The position numbers were made by a program, and so were the translations under genes. A DNA stretch of 32,390 nucleotides from an uncultured Lachnospiraceae bacterium (GTDB lineage: Bacteria > Bacillota > Clostridia > Lachnospirales > Lachnospiraceae), in assembly GCA_947574135.1 (NCBI GenBank), contig CANPIM010000039.1, positions 1 to 32,390 of the forward strand, written 5' to 3'. The notes below the pieces were generated by a model that saw nothing but the letters and a program-made list of their open reading frames with translations, made no database searches and had not been told where the DNA came from. Shown piece by piece: positions 23,556-32,390 of the stretch; within the stretch, counting starts at the first letter, position 1; the number at the start of each line of letters is the position of its first letter.

Positions 23556-25415
23556 TCAGGGATGAAAAAAATCATAGACCTTTTGGGCTGCCCCCCGGTT
23601 CATGGAGGGCACCTGACTTAAGGTTTCCACATCTGCCTCCCGTATGGCCTCCAGGGATTGAAAATGCTTCATAAGAGCCTTTCTCCGGGAGGGTCCGATG
23701 CCTGAGATATCATCCAGAATGGAATGCACCTGCTCCTTGCTTCTTAATGAACGATGATATTCAATGGCAAACCGGTGGGCCTCATCCTGAATCCGGGTTA
23801 TGAGACGAAATCCCTCGGAATTTCGCTCTATAGGCAGCTCCTGATTCTGATAATACAGGCCCCGGGTTCTGTGGTTGTCATCCTTTACCATGCCACAGAC
23901 CGGTATGGACAGCCCCAATCGCTCCAATACCTGTAAGGCCACGTTTACCTGTCCCTTTCCTCCGTCCATCATCAAAAGATCCGGAAATTTGGTAAAGCTT
24001 CCCAGCTCTCCCGGAGCATTTCTCTCCTCCAGCTGCCGCTTTTCTTCCAATCCATGGCGAAACCGGCGCTCCAGCACCTCCGCCATGCTGGCGTAATCGT
24101 CCGGCCCCCGGACCGTGCGGATCTTAAATTTCCGGTAATCGCTCCGCTTGGGCTTTCCCCTCTCATACACCACCATGGAGCCCACAGACTCAAAGCCGCT
24201 GATATTGGAGATATCAAAGGCCTCCACTCTGGAAATATTTTCCAGTCCCAGGAGACCGGCAATCTCCTTTATGGCTCCAATGGTTCTTCCCTCCTCCCGC
24301 TTTATCTTCTCCTTATCCTGGCTTAACACCAGGGCTGCGTTTTTCTTGGCCAGCTCCACCAGCTTTTCCTTGCTGCCGATTTTAGGCACTCGGATGCGCA
24401 CCCGCTGGCCTCTTCGCTTAGTCAGCCATTCTTCCACCAAGATCCTGTCTTGAATTTCCTCCTGAATCATGAGCTCCCGGGGGATAAAGGGGGTTCCCGC
24501 ATAAAACTGTTTGATAAAGCTGTTCAAAATTTCTCCGGAGCTCTCTCCCTCCGATATCCGCAGATAAAAGTGATCCCGGCCAATCAGCCGCCCGGCCCGG
24601 ATAAAGAACACCTGCACCACTGCGTCCTCCTCCTGGCTGGCTAAGGCAATCACATCCTTGTCCTCCAAATCACTGTTGGTAATCTTCTGCTTCTGGGCCA
24701 CCTGGCGCACGCTGTTTAAAAGATCCCGGTATTCCATGGCATTCTCAAACTCCATGGCATCCGAGGCTGCCTTCATTTTTTCCTCCAGCTCCTTAAGCAG
24801 GGGTCCGTAATTTCCCCCCAGGAAATCCAGCACCTTGCGAATATTTCCCTGATAATCCTCCCTGGAAATATATCCCTGACAGGGAGCGCTACACTGCTTG
24901 ATGTGATAGTTCAGGCAGGGCCGGTCCTTCCCCATATCCCTGGGCAGATTCCGGCTGCAGGTGCGAATCTGATACAGCTTGTGAATCAAATCAATGGTAT
25001 CCTTCACAGCTCCGGCGCTGGTGTAAGGGCCAAAATACTTGCCCTTATCCTTTTTCAGCTCCCGGGAAAATAATACACGGGGATACTCCTCATTCACCGT
25101 CACCTTAATATAGGGATAGGTCTTGTCATCCATAAGCATGGTGTTGTATTTTGGCCGGTGCTCCTTGATCAGGTTGCATTCCAGCACCAGGGCCTCCAGC
25201 TCAGAGTCTGTCACAATATATTCAAAGCGGGCAATATGGGTGACCATCTGTTCGATTTTCACTCCCTTGTTCCGGCTGGACTGAAAATACTGACGCACCC
25301 GGTTTTTCAGGGAAATTGCCTTGCCCACATAGATGATGGCATCCTTTTCATCGTGCATGAGATAAACCCCCGGCCGGGCCGGAAGCTTCTTCAGCTCCTC
25401 TTCTATATCAAACAT
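23556..25415 (-). CDS. uvrC: Excinuclease ABC subunit C
   Basis: A 619-residue protein with the full UvrC layout. The GIY-YIG nuclease domain is at 14-95 ([20 protein letters not shown]), followed by a cysteine cluster, a UvrB-interacting UVR motif near 205-235 ([20 protein letters not shown]), the RNase H-like nuclease with [20 protein letters not shown] and a C-terminal helix-hairpin-helix ([16 protein letters not shown]). It makes the two incisions in nucleotide excision repair with UvrA and UvrB. The ATG at 25413-25415 has AAAGGAT about 9 nt upstream. The promoter is at 25452-25480. It is the first gene of the uvrC-hprK-glcK group. Confidence 0.97.
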   Translation of the reverse strand: MFDIEEELKKLPARPGVYLMHDEKDAIIYVGKAISLKNRVRQYFQSSRNKGVKIEQMVTHIARFEYIVTDSELEALVLECNLIKEHRPKYNTMLMDDKTYPYIKVTVNEEYPRVLFSRELKKDKGKYFGPYTSAGAVKDTIDLIHKLYQIRTCSRNLPRDMGKDRPCLNYHIKQCSAPCQGYISREDYQGNIRKVLDFLGGNYGPLLKELEEKMKAASDAMEFENAMEYRDLLNSVRQVAQKQKITNSDLEDKDVIALASQEEDAVVQVFFIRAGRLIGRDHFYLRISEGESSGEILNSFIKQFYAGTPFIPRELMIQEEIQDRILVEEWLTKRRGQRVRIRVPKIGSKEKLVELAKKNAALVLSQDKEKIKREEGRTIGAIKEIAGLLGLENISRVEAFDISNISGFESVGSMVVYERGKPKRSDYRKFKIRTVRGPDDYASMAEVLERRFRHGLEEKRQLEERNAPGELGSFTKFPDLLMMDGGKGQVNVALQVLERLGLSIPVCGMVKDDNHRTRGLYYQNQELPIERNSEGFRLITRIQDEAHRFAIEYHRSLRSKEQVHSILDDISGIGPSRRKALMKHFQSLEAIREADVETLSQVPSMNRGAAQKVYDFFHP

Positions 25416-25451
25416 CTGGATTATCCTTTCTGGTTTTGCTTTTCCTCTCTG

Positions 25452-25480
25452 ATTGTAACAGCTTTTATTCGGTTAGTCAA
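25452..25480 (-). promoter_or_regulatory. Promoter of uvrC
   Basis: Minus strand: TTGACT (25475-25480), 17 nt, TACAAT (25452-25457) preceded by TGT. The predicted leader is about 30 nt. Confidence 0.75.
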
Positions 25481-25484
25481 AATG

Positions 25485-25519
25485 AACCAGCTGTGGCAGG
25501 AATAAAAAGCTGGTTTTTG
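25485..25519 (+). terminator. Orphan terminator-like hairpin between two divergent promoters
   Basis: AACCAGCT (25485-25492) and AGCTGGTT (25508-25515) pair perfectly around a 15-nt loop, and the plus strand continues as TTTTTG. It lies upstream of both the uvrC and the ZIP-gene promoters, so no annotated transcript should end here. A seven-codon frame (25482-25505, peptide MNQLWQE) overlaps the 5' arm but has no ribosome binding site. Confidence 0.55.
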
Positions 25520-25566
25520 TAGAACCATTAAAGAAACTGTTTTTTTGCACTCTTCCCGAAACCATC

Positions 25567-25595
25567 TTGACTTCATAGAAAAAAAGAAGTAAATT
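25567..25595 (+). promoter_or_regulatory. Promoter of the ZIP transporter gene
   Basis: TTGACT (25567-25572), 17 nt, TAAATT (25590-25595). The leader is about 28 nt and contains TTAG-tttcag-CTAA just ahead of the ribosome binding site. I see no recognisable Zur or Fur box. Confidence 0.65.
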
Positions 25596-25629
25596 GTAAG
25601 TGGTTAGTTTCAGCTAATCATAAGGAGGT

Positions 25630-26418
25630 ATGAAAGCATTGACAGAAATCATACAGGGAATTCTTCTTCCCTTTTGCGGAACTGCTTTAGGCGCTGCCTG
25701 TGTGTTTGTGATGCGGGGAGAGCTTCCCTCAGGCATTCGGCGGGCGCTGACTGGCTTTGCAGCAGGCGTTATGGTGGCTGCATCCATCTGGAGCCTCCTG
25801 ATCCCGGCTATGGACCATGCCCAGTCTATGGGAGTATGGGCCTTTGTTCCGGCTGTAGTGGGATTTTGGCTGGGGATTTTATTCCTGCTCTTCCTGGACA
25901 GAACCATTCCCCATCTCCATCAGGACAGCAGCCAGCCGGAAGGCCCCCCATCTCCCCTGGGAAAAACCACCATGCTGGTGCTGGCCGTCACCCTGCACAA
26001 TATTCCAGAGGGCATGGCCGTGGGTGTGGTGCTGGCCGGCTTTCTGGCCGGAGAGGGAAATATCACCGTGGCCGGGGCCCTGGCCCTGTCTCTGGGCATT
26101 GCCATCCAGAATTTTCCCGAGGGAGCCATTATCTCCATGCCCCTGCGCTCAGAGGGCATGAATAAGCGGAGCGCTTTTCTCTATGGGGTCCTGTCCGGCG
26201 TGGTGGAGCCCCTGGCAGCTCTCCTGACTCTCTGGGCCGCCGGCCTGGTGCTTCCCGTTCTCCCCTATCTCCTAAGCTTCGCGGCCGGAGCCATGATCTA
26301 TGTGGTGGTGGAGGAGCTGATTCCGGAAATGTCTACGGGAACCCATTCCAACACAGGAACCCTTCTTTTCGCCGCCGGCTTTACCATTATGCTGGCGCTG
26401 GATGTGGCTCTTGGCTGA
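25630..26418 (+). CDS. ZIP family metal (zinc) transporter, ZupT-like
   Basis: A 262-residue membrane protein with about eight hydrophobic segments. The metal-binding motifs are HNIPEGMAVGV (123-133) in helix IV and QNFPEGAIISMP (160-171) in helix V, as in bacterial ZIP proteins. VVEELIPE lies near the end and the loop at 94-112 contains HLHQ. It probably imports zinc, perhaps also iron or manganese. The start is ambiguous: TAAGGAGGT abuts the ATG at 25630 with almost no spacing, while a TTG at 25639 lies about 10 nt after AGGAGG. The choice changes only three residues. It is monocistronic and followed at once by a strong terminator. Confidence 0.92.
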   Translation: MKALTEIIQGILLPFCGTALGAACVFVMRGELPSGIRRALTGFAAGVMVAASIWSLLIPAMDHAQSMGVWAFVPAVVGFWLGILFLLFLDRTIPHLHQDSSQPEGPPSPLGKTTMLVLAVTLHNIPEGMAVGVVLAGFLAGEGNITVAGALALSLGIAIQNFPEGAIISMPLRSEGMNKRSAFLYGVLSGVVEPLAALLTLWAAGLVLPVLPYLLSFAAGAMIYVVVEELIPEMSTGTHSNTGTLLFAAGFTIMLALDVALG

Positions 26419-26419
26419 T

Positions 26420-26474
26420 AAAAACGCCTGACGAATAAAGCTTCCCAAAAGCTTTCTACTCGTCAGGCGTTTTT
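26420..26474. terminator. Bidirectional terminator between the ZIP gene and ftsH
   Basis: AAAAACGCCTGACGA (26420-26434) and TCGTCAGGCGTTTTT (26460-26474) form a perfect 15-bp stem. Inside it is a second stem AAAGCTT/AAGCTTT (26437-26443, 26449-26455), so the whole can form a cruciform-like structure. T-runs on both strands serve the two convergent genes. Confidence 0.93.
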
Positions 26475-26509
26475 ATGCTCTTCCCAGTCTATATCCTGGT
26501 CAATTTTCT

Positions 26510-28669
26510 CTATCTCTTTACTTCTTCTACAATGATTTCTATATTTCTTGGCTCGGGAGACTGCTCCTGGGACGGCTGTTCTTCTCCCGACCCCTGTTCC
26601 GGCTGCGCTTCCAGTCCGTTCTCTCCGGCAATGTTTTCTTCTACCTGCCTCTTCCAGGGTTGTGTTTCTGGACCCAATTCTCCAAAAGCTGAACCCTCCC
26701 CCTGGCTTTCCTGGGACGGCATTTCGGGGCTCTGCTCTTTGGCTGGAGCCTTCTCCTGAATTCTCTGCTTCTCGCCCTCGGCTCCCTCTGCCTCCGGCTC
26801 CGGGATTCCCTTTGCCCTTCGGAAGATCTTCATAAACTCCTTGCCTGTAATGGTTTCCTTCTCAATGAGGAACTCCGCAATCTCATCCATGACCTCCCGG
26901 TTTTCTGAAAGCAGACGCTTGGCCTCCCCGTAGGACTCCTTGAGAATACGCATAACCTCCTGATCCACCTCTGCAGCCGTGGCCTCCCCGCAGTTCATCA
27001 CTGCCCGGTTGGAGAGATATTCGCTCTCCTGGGTAGCCAGCCCCATAAGGCCGAACTTCTCCGACATTCCGTACTGGGTCACCATAGCCCTGGCCAAACG
27101 GGTGGCCTTCTCAATATCATTGGCTGCACCGGTGGTCACGGTATCAAAGACAATCTCCTCCGCCGCCCGGCCGGCCAGGCAGCCCACCAAAATAGCCTCA
27201 ATCTCCTTCTTGGTGTTGAGGAACTTCTCCTCCTCCGGCACCTGCATTACATACCCCAGAGCTCCCATGGTCCGGGGCACAATGGTAATCTTCTGCACAG
27301 GCTCCGCATCTTTTTGCAGGGCGCTCACCAGGGCGTGGCCCACCTCATGGTAGGACACAATCCGCCGCTCCTCCTTGCTCATAATGCGGTCCTTTTTCTC
27401 CTTGCCCACCAGCACCACCTCTACAGACTCAAAGAGATCCTTCTGAGATACGGCCTTGCGACCGTTTTTCACTGCAAGAATGGCCGCCTCATTGATCATA
27501 TTGGCCAGATCCGATCCCACGGCGCCGCTGGTGGCCAGAGCAATGGCATCCAGATCCACGGTCTCGTCCAGGGAGACATTCTTGGCATGAACCTTGAGTA
27601 TATCCACCCGGCCCTTTAAATCCGGCTTATCCACAATCACCCGCCGGTCAAAGCGACCCGGACGCAAGAGGGCGGAATCCAGCACCTCCGGCCGGTTGGT
27701 GGCCGCCAGCACCAGACAGGCCTTGGAGCTGTCAAAGCCGTCCATTTCCGCCAAAAGTTGATTCAGGGTCTGCTCCCGCTCATCATTGCCCCCGCCATAC
27801 CGGGAATCCCGGCTCTTTCCGATGGCATCGATCTCATCTATAAAAATAATACAGGGAGAATTCTTTTTGGCCTCCTCAAACAAATCCCTTACCCGGGAGG
27901 CTCCCACTCCTACAAACATCTCCACAAAATCAGATCCGGACAGGGAGAAAAAGGGCACATGAGCCTCCCCGGCCACTGCCTTGGCCAGCAGGGTTTTTCC
28001 CGTTCCGGGAGGTCCCACCAAAAGGGCTCCCTTGGGCAGCTTGGCTCCAATGGTGGTATATTTGCCGGGATTATGGAGGAAATCCACGACCTCCTGGAGG
28101 GACTCCTTGGCCTCCTCCTGCCCGGCCACATCCTTAAAGGTCACTCCAGTCTCCTTGTCCATATAGACCCGGGCCTTGCTCTTTCCCACACCCATCAGGC
28201 CGCCTCCGCCGCCCATCTTGCGCATAACCAGCCCAAAGATCACCCAGATCAGAATCAGGGGAATCATAATGCTGGCCAGCTCATAGAGGAGCGCGCTGAC
28301 CCCGTTTTCAATGGGAGTGCTGTACTCCACTCCCGCCTCGTTTAAGCGGGCCTGGAGATCATAGTCGGGAAAATATCCCGTGTAGTAGGTGTATTCCATC
28401 CCCGGCATGGGAGAATCCTTGGGGGTAATCACTACCCGCTTGGAGGTCACCTCCACCTTCTCTACCTTGCCGTCCTCCAGCATCTCAATAAACTGATCGT
28501 AGGTAATCTCCTCGCTGCCCACGCCGCCTAAGAATCCCCGAAACATACTGTAACCCATGAGAAACACCAGGGTTATAATCAGAAAGATCAGGATATTCTG
28601 CCGGTTCTTAGGATCTTTATTGCCACCGCCGTTATTTTGGTTGCGGTTTTGATTCCTGTTTTCGTCCAT
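26510..28669 (-). CDS. ftsH: ATP-dependent zinc metalloprotease FtsH, with a long acidic C-terminal tail
   Basis: A 719-residue membrane-bound AAA+ protease. An Asn/Gln-rich N-terminus ([16 protein letters not shown]) precedes membrane segment 1 (25-42), an extracytoplasmic domain and membrane segment 2 (about 130-149). The AAA domain has GPPGTGKT (219-226), [24 protein letters not shown] (274-284) and the arginine-finger region RPGRFDR. The zinc site is HEVGH (441-445) with Asp518 as likely third ligand. It degrades unassembled membrane proteins and short-lived regulators. From about residue 624 an extra tail of some 96 residues, rich in Glu, Gln, Pro and Ser, ends in [12 protein letters not shown]. 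The ATG at 28667-28669 follows AGGAGG by 6 nt. Confidence 0.97.
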   Translation of the reverse strand: MDENRNQNRNQNNGGGNKDPKNRQNILIFLIITLVFLMGYSMFRGFLGGVGSEEITYDQFIEMLEDGKVEKVEVTSKRVVITPKDSPMPGMEYTYYTGYFPDYDLQARLNEAGVEYSTPIENGVSALLYELASIMIPLILIWVIFGLVMRKMGGGGGLMGVGKSKARVYMDKETGVTFKDVAGQEEAKESLQEVVDFLHNPGKYTTIGAKLPKGALLVGPPGTGKTLLAKAVAGEAHVPFFSLSGSDFVEMFVGVGASRVRDLFEEAKKNSPCIIFIDEIDAIGKSRDSRYGGGNDEREQTLNQLLAEMDGFDSSKACLVLAATNRPEVLDSALLRPGRFDRRVIVDKPDLKGRVDILKVHAKNVSLDETVDLDAIALATSGAVGSDLANMINEAAILAVKNGRKAVSQKDLFESVEVVLVGKEKKDRIMSKEERRIVSYHEVGHALVSALQKDAEPVQKITIVPRTMGALGYVMQVPEEEKFLNTKKEIEAILVGCLAGRAAEEIVFDTVTTGAANDIEKATRLARAMVTQYGMSEKFGLMGLATQESEYLSNRAVMNCGEATAAEVDQEVMRILKESYGEAKRLLSENREVMDEIAEFLIEKETITGKEFMKIFRRAKGIPEPEAEGAEGEKQRIQEKAPAKEQSPEMPSQESQGEGSAFGELGPETQPWKRQVEENIAGENGLEAQPEQGSGEEQPSQEQSPEPRNIEIIVEEVKR

Positions 28670-28686
28670 CTTTATCCTCCTCGCAT

Positions 28687-28713
28687 GTTATCCCGCACGA
28701 AGGGCACGATAAC
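28687..28713 (-). promoter_or_regulatory. Inverted repeat at the 5' end of the ftsH transcript
   Basis: GTTATC (28687-28692) and GATAAC (28708-28713) form a perfect six-base dyad spaced by 15 nt. It spans the predicted transcription start and ends a few bases before AGGAGG. It could be a stabilising 5' hairpin in the mRNA or an operator; it is not the CIRCE sequence. Confidence 0.5.
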
Positions 28714-28719
28714 ACTACT

Positions 28720-28748
28720 ATTATAATTTCAATCTTTGGATAAAGCAA
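28720..28748 (-). promoter_or_regulatory. Promoter of ftsH
   Basis: Minus strand: TTGCTT (28743-28748), 17 nt, perfect TATAAT (28720-28725). The predicted start is near 28713 and the leader about 44 nt. Confidence 0.8.
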
Positions 28749-28778
28749 TACGAAATATTGTGAAAATTCTGTGTGAAT

Positions 28779-28798
28779 TATAAAGGATTTCTAAATCC
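28779..28798 (-). terminator. Weak terminator-like hairpin at the stop codon of the large surface protein
   Basis: GGATT and AATCC (28794-28798 and 28785-28789 on the plus strand) pair across the TAG stop codon, and the minus strand continues TTTATAATT. The stem is only 5 bp, so termination may be leaky into ftsH. Confidence 0.3.
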
Positions 28799-31700
28799 CC
28801 CGCCGTTTTGCCGCAAGTAAGCGCCAAACACCTGTTCCAACAGCCACCACCAGGCCTACTGCCCCGGAAACCTTTCTCTTATTTAAGAGAAACAGAACCA
28901 TTACATCGGGAGTCATCAGAAACCGGACCGTCTCTGTCCGCCCCAGGTTTCCTGCCCCGTCCCGGGCCGTCACCCGAAGCTCCTGCCAATAATCGGCGTT
29001 TCCTGCTAAAAGAGTGATCCTTCCTGTGTCCGGCAGCTCCTCCTTGGTATACACGGTCTCTTTTCCATTCAGAAAAACCGAGACCTCCTCCAGGCAGAGA
29101 TTATCCTGGGCATCCACCGTCACCTGGCGTATTCTCTCCCGGTACTGCCCTCCGTTTTCCACTCCGGAAATGAGAATGCTGGGTCCGGTTTTATCCACTG
29201 CAAAGGCCAGCTCCTTTGCCTTTGTATTATTGTCGGAAGGGTTTTTCGCCCGATCCTCGGAATAAATATTGATTTTATAGGTGCCCTCCTCCTGAAAATT
29301 CCTTTTATAGAGAATATAGGTATATTGCTTCCAGCTACCGGCCCGGGCATTTCGCTGCACCTTGTAATCCCTTCCCTCCTTAAGCGTCCGCAGCTGCCCA
29401 TCTTGTCTGCAGGTAATTTCCTGAAACTCCAGCATATCCACATTGGTCTCTGTCACAATAATATCCGGCGCCTGGGCCGTATAAAAGCTTCCCTTGGCCC
29501 CGGCCAGCGCAGCCGTTGCCTCCCCCAGGGTGTATACGGAACCAAACCGGTTTATTGAGAATTCCACCTGGCTTTTGCTGTGGTTTCCGGCTAAATCCAT
29601 TGCCTCTGCCTCCAAAATATACAGATCATCCGCCTCCGGCTCATAGGGAAAATCCGGAAATGAAATTTCCAGCCCCTCCGGCGTTCGTTTCTCCCAGGCC
29701 TTCTCTATTTCCTGTACCCCTCGCCGGCTGCCCTGCAGGGAAATCCGGGTTTCTCCAAAATCAAAATTTTTGTCCTCACACCGGACCTTTAGAATCACCT
29801 CTCCATTGTTGGCCGACTGATTGAAAACCCCCAAAAGCTGTAGCTTTGGCTCCGTCTGGTCTATGACAAAATGCTCCCTTTCATAAACCGGCAGGGAATG
29901 CCCCGCCAGATCCTCTCCTTCCACGGCAATGCTATACACCCCATCCTCCGAAAAGCTTACCTGGGCCTTATAGACATCTCCCTCCTGCCGCCAGCCTGAA
30001 AGGGTGGGCTCCTCTGCATCCTCCGCCGTAACCTGCACCTTTACCAGGGCAGGATCAAAATTGCGCTCCTCCACGGCCAAGGTGGCTGTTCTGCCCTCTG
30101 GGTAATACCATTCATTTCGGGCACTGTCGTTATTGTAGGATACGGTAAGGAGCGGCGGGGTCACATCAATGGTAAACATATCTGTCTGCTCATATTCCGC
30201 CCGGTTTCCCGCCAGATCCACCACGGCCACCGAAAAAGTGTAATCCCCGTCCTCCTGAAAGTTCACCTTACAGCTGTGAAGCTTGTCCTCCCCCTGCTCT
30301 CCGGAAGTAAATCCTCCTATTTCCGGCTGATTTTCCAGGGTATTGGTAATGGTAAACACCACATCCTCCTTGTCAAAATTAGGTTCCTGAATGGTAACCA
30401 CGGCTGTCCGGGCCTGGGGATAAAACCGCTCATATAAGGGCTCATTCTGGTCGTATACTACGGTAATCACAGGGGCCACATGATCCAGGATAAATCTTTC
30501 CCCCCGGCAAAGGCCCCATTCCTCCCATTGAAGCCCCACTCCCCCTGGCTCTCTCCCCTCCTCCAAGGGATTCCCTGCCCGGTCCTGATAGGTGATTTCC
30601 ATGTAATATTCTCCCTCCTGGTTCTCCTCCCCGTAAAAGCAATATGTAGCCTTATGGAGATCCCCTCTGTGCTCCCATTCCAATTCCCCTCTGTTTTTCC
30701 CAACTGCTCTTCCCTCCTGGATATCCACCACCGGACTTTGACTGCCCTCTCTCCAGATGCGAAAGCCCACGGCCTCCGGCTGCCAATATCGGGCGTTGTC
30801 CTCAATGGTAAAGGAGATTTCAAGGTCTCCCCCTGCCTCATTTCTCTGGTAGACGGGGATTCCTCCATCCCTGTATCTGGCATTTCCCGAAACCGTGTAA
30901 TCTATGAGCTTTGGCGCCGCACAGTCCATAATCAGTTCATAGCTGGTAAAAAGACCATTCTCCATGTCTCCCCTGGTGTCTGCACACTTTTCCAGCACAT
31001 TCCCTGCCCGATCCTGATACTGCACCCAAAACCGATAGCTCACCTCCTGCTGCCCGATCTCCGGAAGAGAAAAGCTGCCCCGGGCCACTCCCCCCTTTTC
31101 CTCCCGGGAAAATATCCATTCCACCCGGTTTGCAGGATCTTCCCCTGTTTTCCCCTGGAATGCTCGTTTGGTTTCCTCTAAAAAAGCTTCCTCTGTCCCC
31201 TTCCCCAGTGTCTCCAGGAAAATCACAGGCTCTATCCGGTCCCCCTCTCTGTTTCGATGCTCCTCAAAGCCTTCCTCCCAGAGACACAGCTGAATCTCAC
31301 TGGCTCTTTGGTAAAAAATCCTTTGTTCCCTCTCCTCTGCCACCCCTTCCGGATACCATACCTCTAACAAAGGCGGTCGTCTGTCCAAAAGGAAGGAAAA
31401 AGAAATCTCCGTCACCCCTCCCACCACATTGGTGATCCGAAAGGTATAGGTGTGGCTGCCATCCTTGGCCTGATCCAGCTGATCCTTAAGCTCTCCAAGC
31501 TTAAGGCTTCCGTCAAAAGCTCTGTTCTCTCCCGCCGAAAACCTCCCTTCTCCCAGATCATAGCTTTTGAGCAGGCTATATTCGCCAGACGCCTCCTCCC
31601 CTCCCCTCTTATATTCTATTTTTGCAAGCCCCACAGAATCCCGGATCTCGCCCACAATATCCGGCTCTGTCTGAAAGCAAAGCTTCTGTTCCACCCACAG

Positions 31701-32390
31701 CTCCTTCCCCGAACCGGACAGGATTGCCTGAGGTCTTGCAAGGCTTCGTCTGGTTCCCAGAAAAATGGAGTCTCCATACACATTTCCCTCCTGATCCTCC
31801 AGAGTATAGCAATAATTTCCTTCCTCAGTCAGACTATCCGTAAATACACAGTCTCCCAGAGCCTCTGCCACGGTCTCTCCATTCCGCTTTAAGAATACCT
31901 GCAGCAGGATCATCTCCTTTTCTTTCTCTTCCTCCTCTTTTTCCTCTGTCTCCTCCTCTTTTTCTCCTTCCTCCGGCTCTTTTTCTTCTGTTTCCTCTCC
32001 TGGCTCCTTTTCCTGCTTTTTTTCTCCTTCCTCCGGCTCCTCCTTTTCTACTTCTCCCGGCTCCTCTCTTTCTTCTTTCTCCGGCTCCTCCTTTTCTTTC
32101 TCTTCCTCCTCTTTTTCCTCAGCCTCTTTTTCTTCTGTTTCCTGTTCTTTTTCCTCTGTCTCCTGCTCTTTTTCTTCTGTCTCGTCTCCTATGCCTTCTT
32201 CCGCTTCCTCCCCTCGCTTCTCGCTTTTCTCTTTTTCTTCTCCTTCTGCTCCCGGCTCCTTTTCCTGCTCTTTTTCTTTTCCTTCTCCCGGCTCCTCTTT
32301 TTCTCCTTTCTCCAGTTCCTTCTCTTTTTCTCCTTCCTCCAACTCCTCTTTTTCTTCTCCCGGCTCCTCTTTTTCTCCTTCCTCCAACTC
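28791..32390 (-). CDS. Partial: large Ig-like-repeat surface protein with a Glu/Lys-rich tract
   Basis: The frame is open through the right edge, so the N-terminus is missing; about 1199 residues are visible. Counting from the edge, some 159 residues are almost only Glu and Lys with Gly, Pro, Gln and Thr. Then follow repeated beta-rich modules of about 90-120 residues, each closing with a D-x-AGN type motif: DRAGN twice, DLAGN, DLAGH, DLAGN, DRAKN and DGAGN. New modules open with phrases like FTIDVTPPLLTVSY and FVIDQTEPKLQLLG. This is typical of bacterial Ig-like domains on cell surfaces. The C-terminus has a hydrophobic helix (SGAVGLVVAVGTGVWRLLAA) and KRRGI, so a membrane anchor; there is no LPxTG. 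The start assigned by any ATG/TTG search near 32387 is an edge artefact. Confidence 0.85.
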   Translation of the reverse strand, partial: ELEEGEKEEPGEEKEELEEGEKEKELEKGEKEEPGEGKEKEQEKEPGAEGEEKEKSEKRGEEAEEGIGDETEEKEQETEEKEQETEEKEAEEKEEEEKEKEEPEKEEREEPGEVEKEEPEEGEKKQEKEPGEETEEKEPEEGEKEEETEEKEEEEKEKEMILLQVFLKRNGETVAEALGDCVFTDSLTEEGNYCYTLEDQEGNVYGDSIFLGTRRSLARPQAILSGSGKELWVEQKLCFQTEPDIVGEIRDSVGLAKIEYKRGGEEASGEYSLLKSYDLGEGRFSAGENRAFDGSLKLGELKDQLDQAKDGSHTYTFRITNVVGGVTEISFSFLLDRRPPLLEVWYPEGVAEEREQRIFYQRASEIQLCLWEEGFEEHRNREGDRIEPVIFLETLGKGTEEAFLEETKRAFQGKTGEDPANRVEWIFSREEKGGVARGSFSLPEIGQQEVSYRFWVQYQDRAGNVLEKCADTRGDMENGLFTSYELIMDCAAPKLIDYTVSGNARYRDGGIPVYQRNEAGGDLEISFTIEDNARYWQPEAVGFRIWREGSQSPVVDIQEGRAVGKNRGELEWEHRGDLHKATYCFYGEENQEGEYYMEITYQDRAGNPLEEGREPGGVGLQWEEWGLCRGERFILDHVAPVITVVYDQNEPLYERFYPQARTAVVTIQEPNFDKEDVVFTITNTLENQPEIGGFTSGEQGEDKLHSCKVNFQEDGDYTFSVAVVDLAGNRAEYEQTDMFTIDVTPPLLTVSYNNDSARNEWYYPEGRTATLAVEERNFDPALVKVQVTAEDAEEPTLSGWRQEGDVYKAQVSFSEDGVYSIAVEGEDLAGHSLPVYEREHFVIDQTEPKLQLLGVFNQSANNGEVILKVRCEDKNFDFGETRISLQGSRRGVQEIEKAWEKRTPEGLEISFPDFPYEPEADDLYILEAEAMDLAGNHSKSQVEFSINRFGSVYTLGEATAALAGAKGSFYTAQAPDIIVTETNVDMLEFQEITCRQDGQLRTLKEGRDYKVQRNARAGSWKQYTYILYKRNFQEEGTYKINIYSEDRAKNPSDNNTKAKELAFAVDKTGPSILISGVENGGQYRERIRQVTVDAQDNLCLEEVSVFLNGKETVYTKEELPDTGRITLLAGNADYWQELRVTARDGAGNLGRTETVRFLMTPDVMVLFLLNKRKVSGAVGLVVAVGTGVWRLLAAKRRGI
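31914..32390 (-). repeat. Low-complexity purine tract encoding the Glu/Lys-rich region
   Basis: The minus strand is almost only A and G for about 477 nt, built from shuffled GAA, GAG, AAA and AAG codons with recurring EKEEPGE- and ETEEKE-like units. The tract reaches the window edge, so its full length is unknown. Such sequence is prone to slippage. Confidence 0.85.

Noticed and set aside
31914-32390. Purine tract as a possible CRISPR or tandem-repeat array
   Set aside because: There are no regularly spaced identical repeats or unique spacers. The units are irregular and keep one reading frame.

Overview
The window looks like chromosomal DNA of a Gram-positive gut Clostridium, most likely Lachnospiraceae (Bacillota). 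The support is strong AGGAGG ribosome binding sites, sigma-A type promoters, an HPr kinase, a lysine riboswitch in front of dapA, a TIGR01906/DUF1461 protein and a ROK glucokinase. I see no phage genes, insertion sequences, CRISPR arrays, tRNA or rRNA genes.

Positions 1-14300 are a surface-glycan locus. Almost everything is on the minus strand and reads right to left. It begins with a 1032-residue bifunctional fucokinase / GDP-fucose pyrophosphorylase, followed by a GT4 and a GT2 glycosyltransferase. An internal promoter (8282-8310) then leads a second gene group: a DPM1-like GT2, DUF2304, a polytopic DUF6056-like protein, dTDP-4-dehydrorhamnose reductase, a second DPM1-like GT2 with membrane anchors, a GT-C transferase, a shortened GT-C paralogue, an MBOAT O-acyltransferase and the first codons of a membrane-anchored protein. 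A small fucosyltransferase-like gene with an HxRRxD motif is divergent from the fucokinase gene. Together they suggest that free L-fucose is scavenged, activated to GDP-fucose and built into a glycan, and that the glycan is further glycosylated and O-acylated outside the membrane.

Positions 14297-15893 hold a DUF1461-DUF2262 pair convergent with the fucosyltransferase gene. Positions 15921-19226 carry dapB, dapA (preceded by a lysine riboswitch with its own promoter and terminator), a CobO-type corrinoid adenosyltransferase and a double-OB-fold SSB-like protein. Positions 19423-21243 are typA, the only large plus-strand gene besides the fucosyltransferase and the ZIP transporter. A run of hairpins and a strong bidirectional terminator follow it.

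Positions 21509-25415 are uvrC, hprK and a ROK glucokinase, all on the minus strand. A divergent ZIP metal transporter (25630-26418) converges on ftsH (26510-28669) across a 15-bp-stem terminator. The right end (28791 to the edge) is the 3' part of a very large predicted surface protein. It has seven Ig-like modules marked by D-x-AGN motifs and a roughly 160-residue Glu/Lys tract. Its start lies outside the window.
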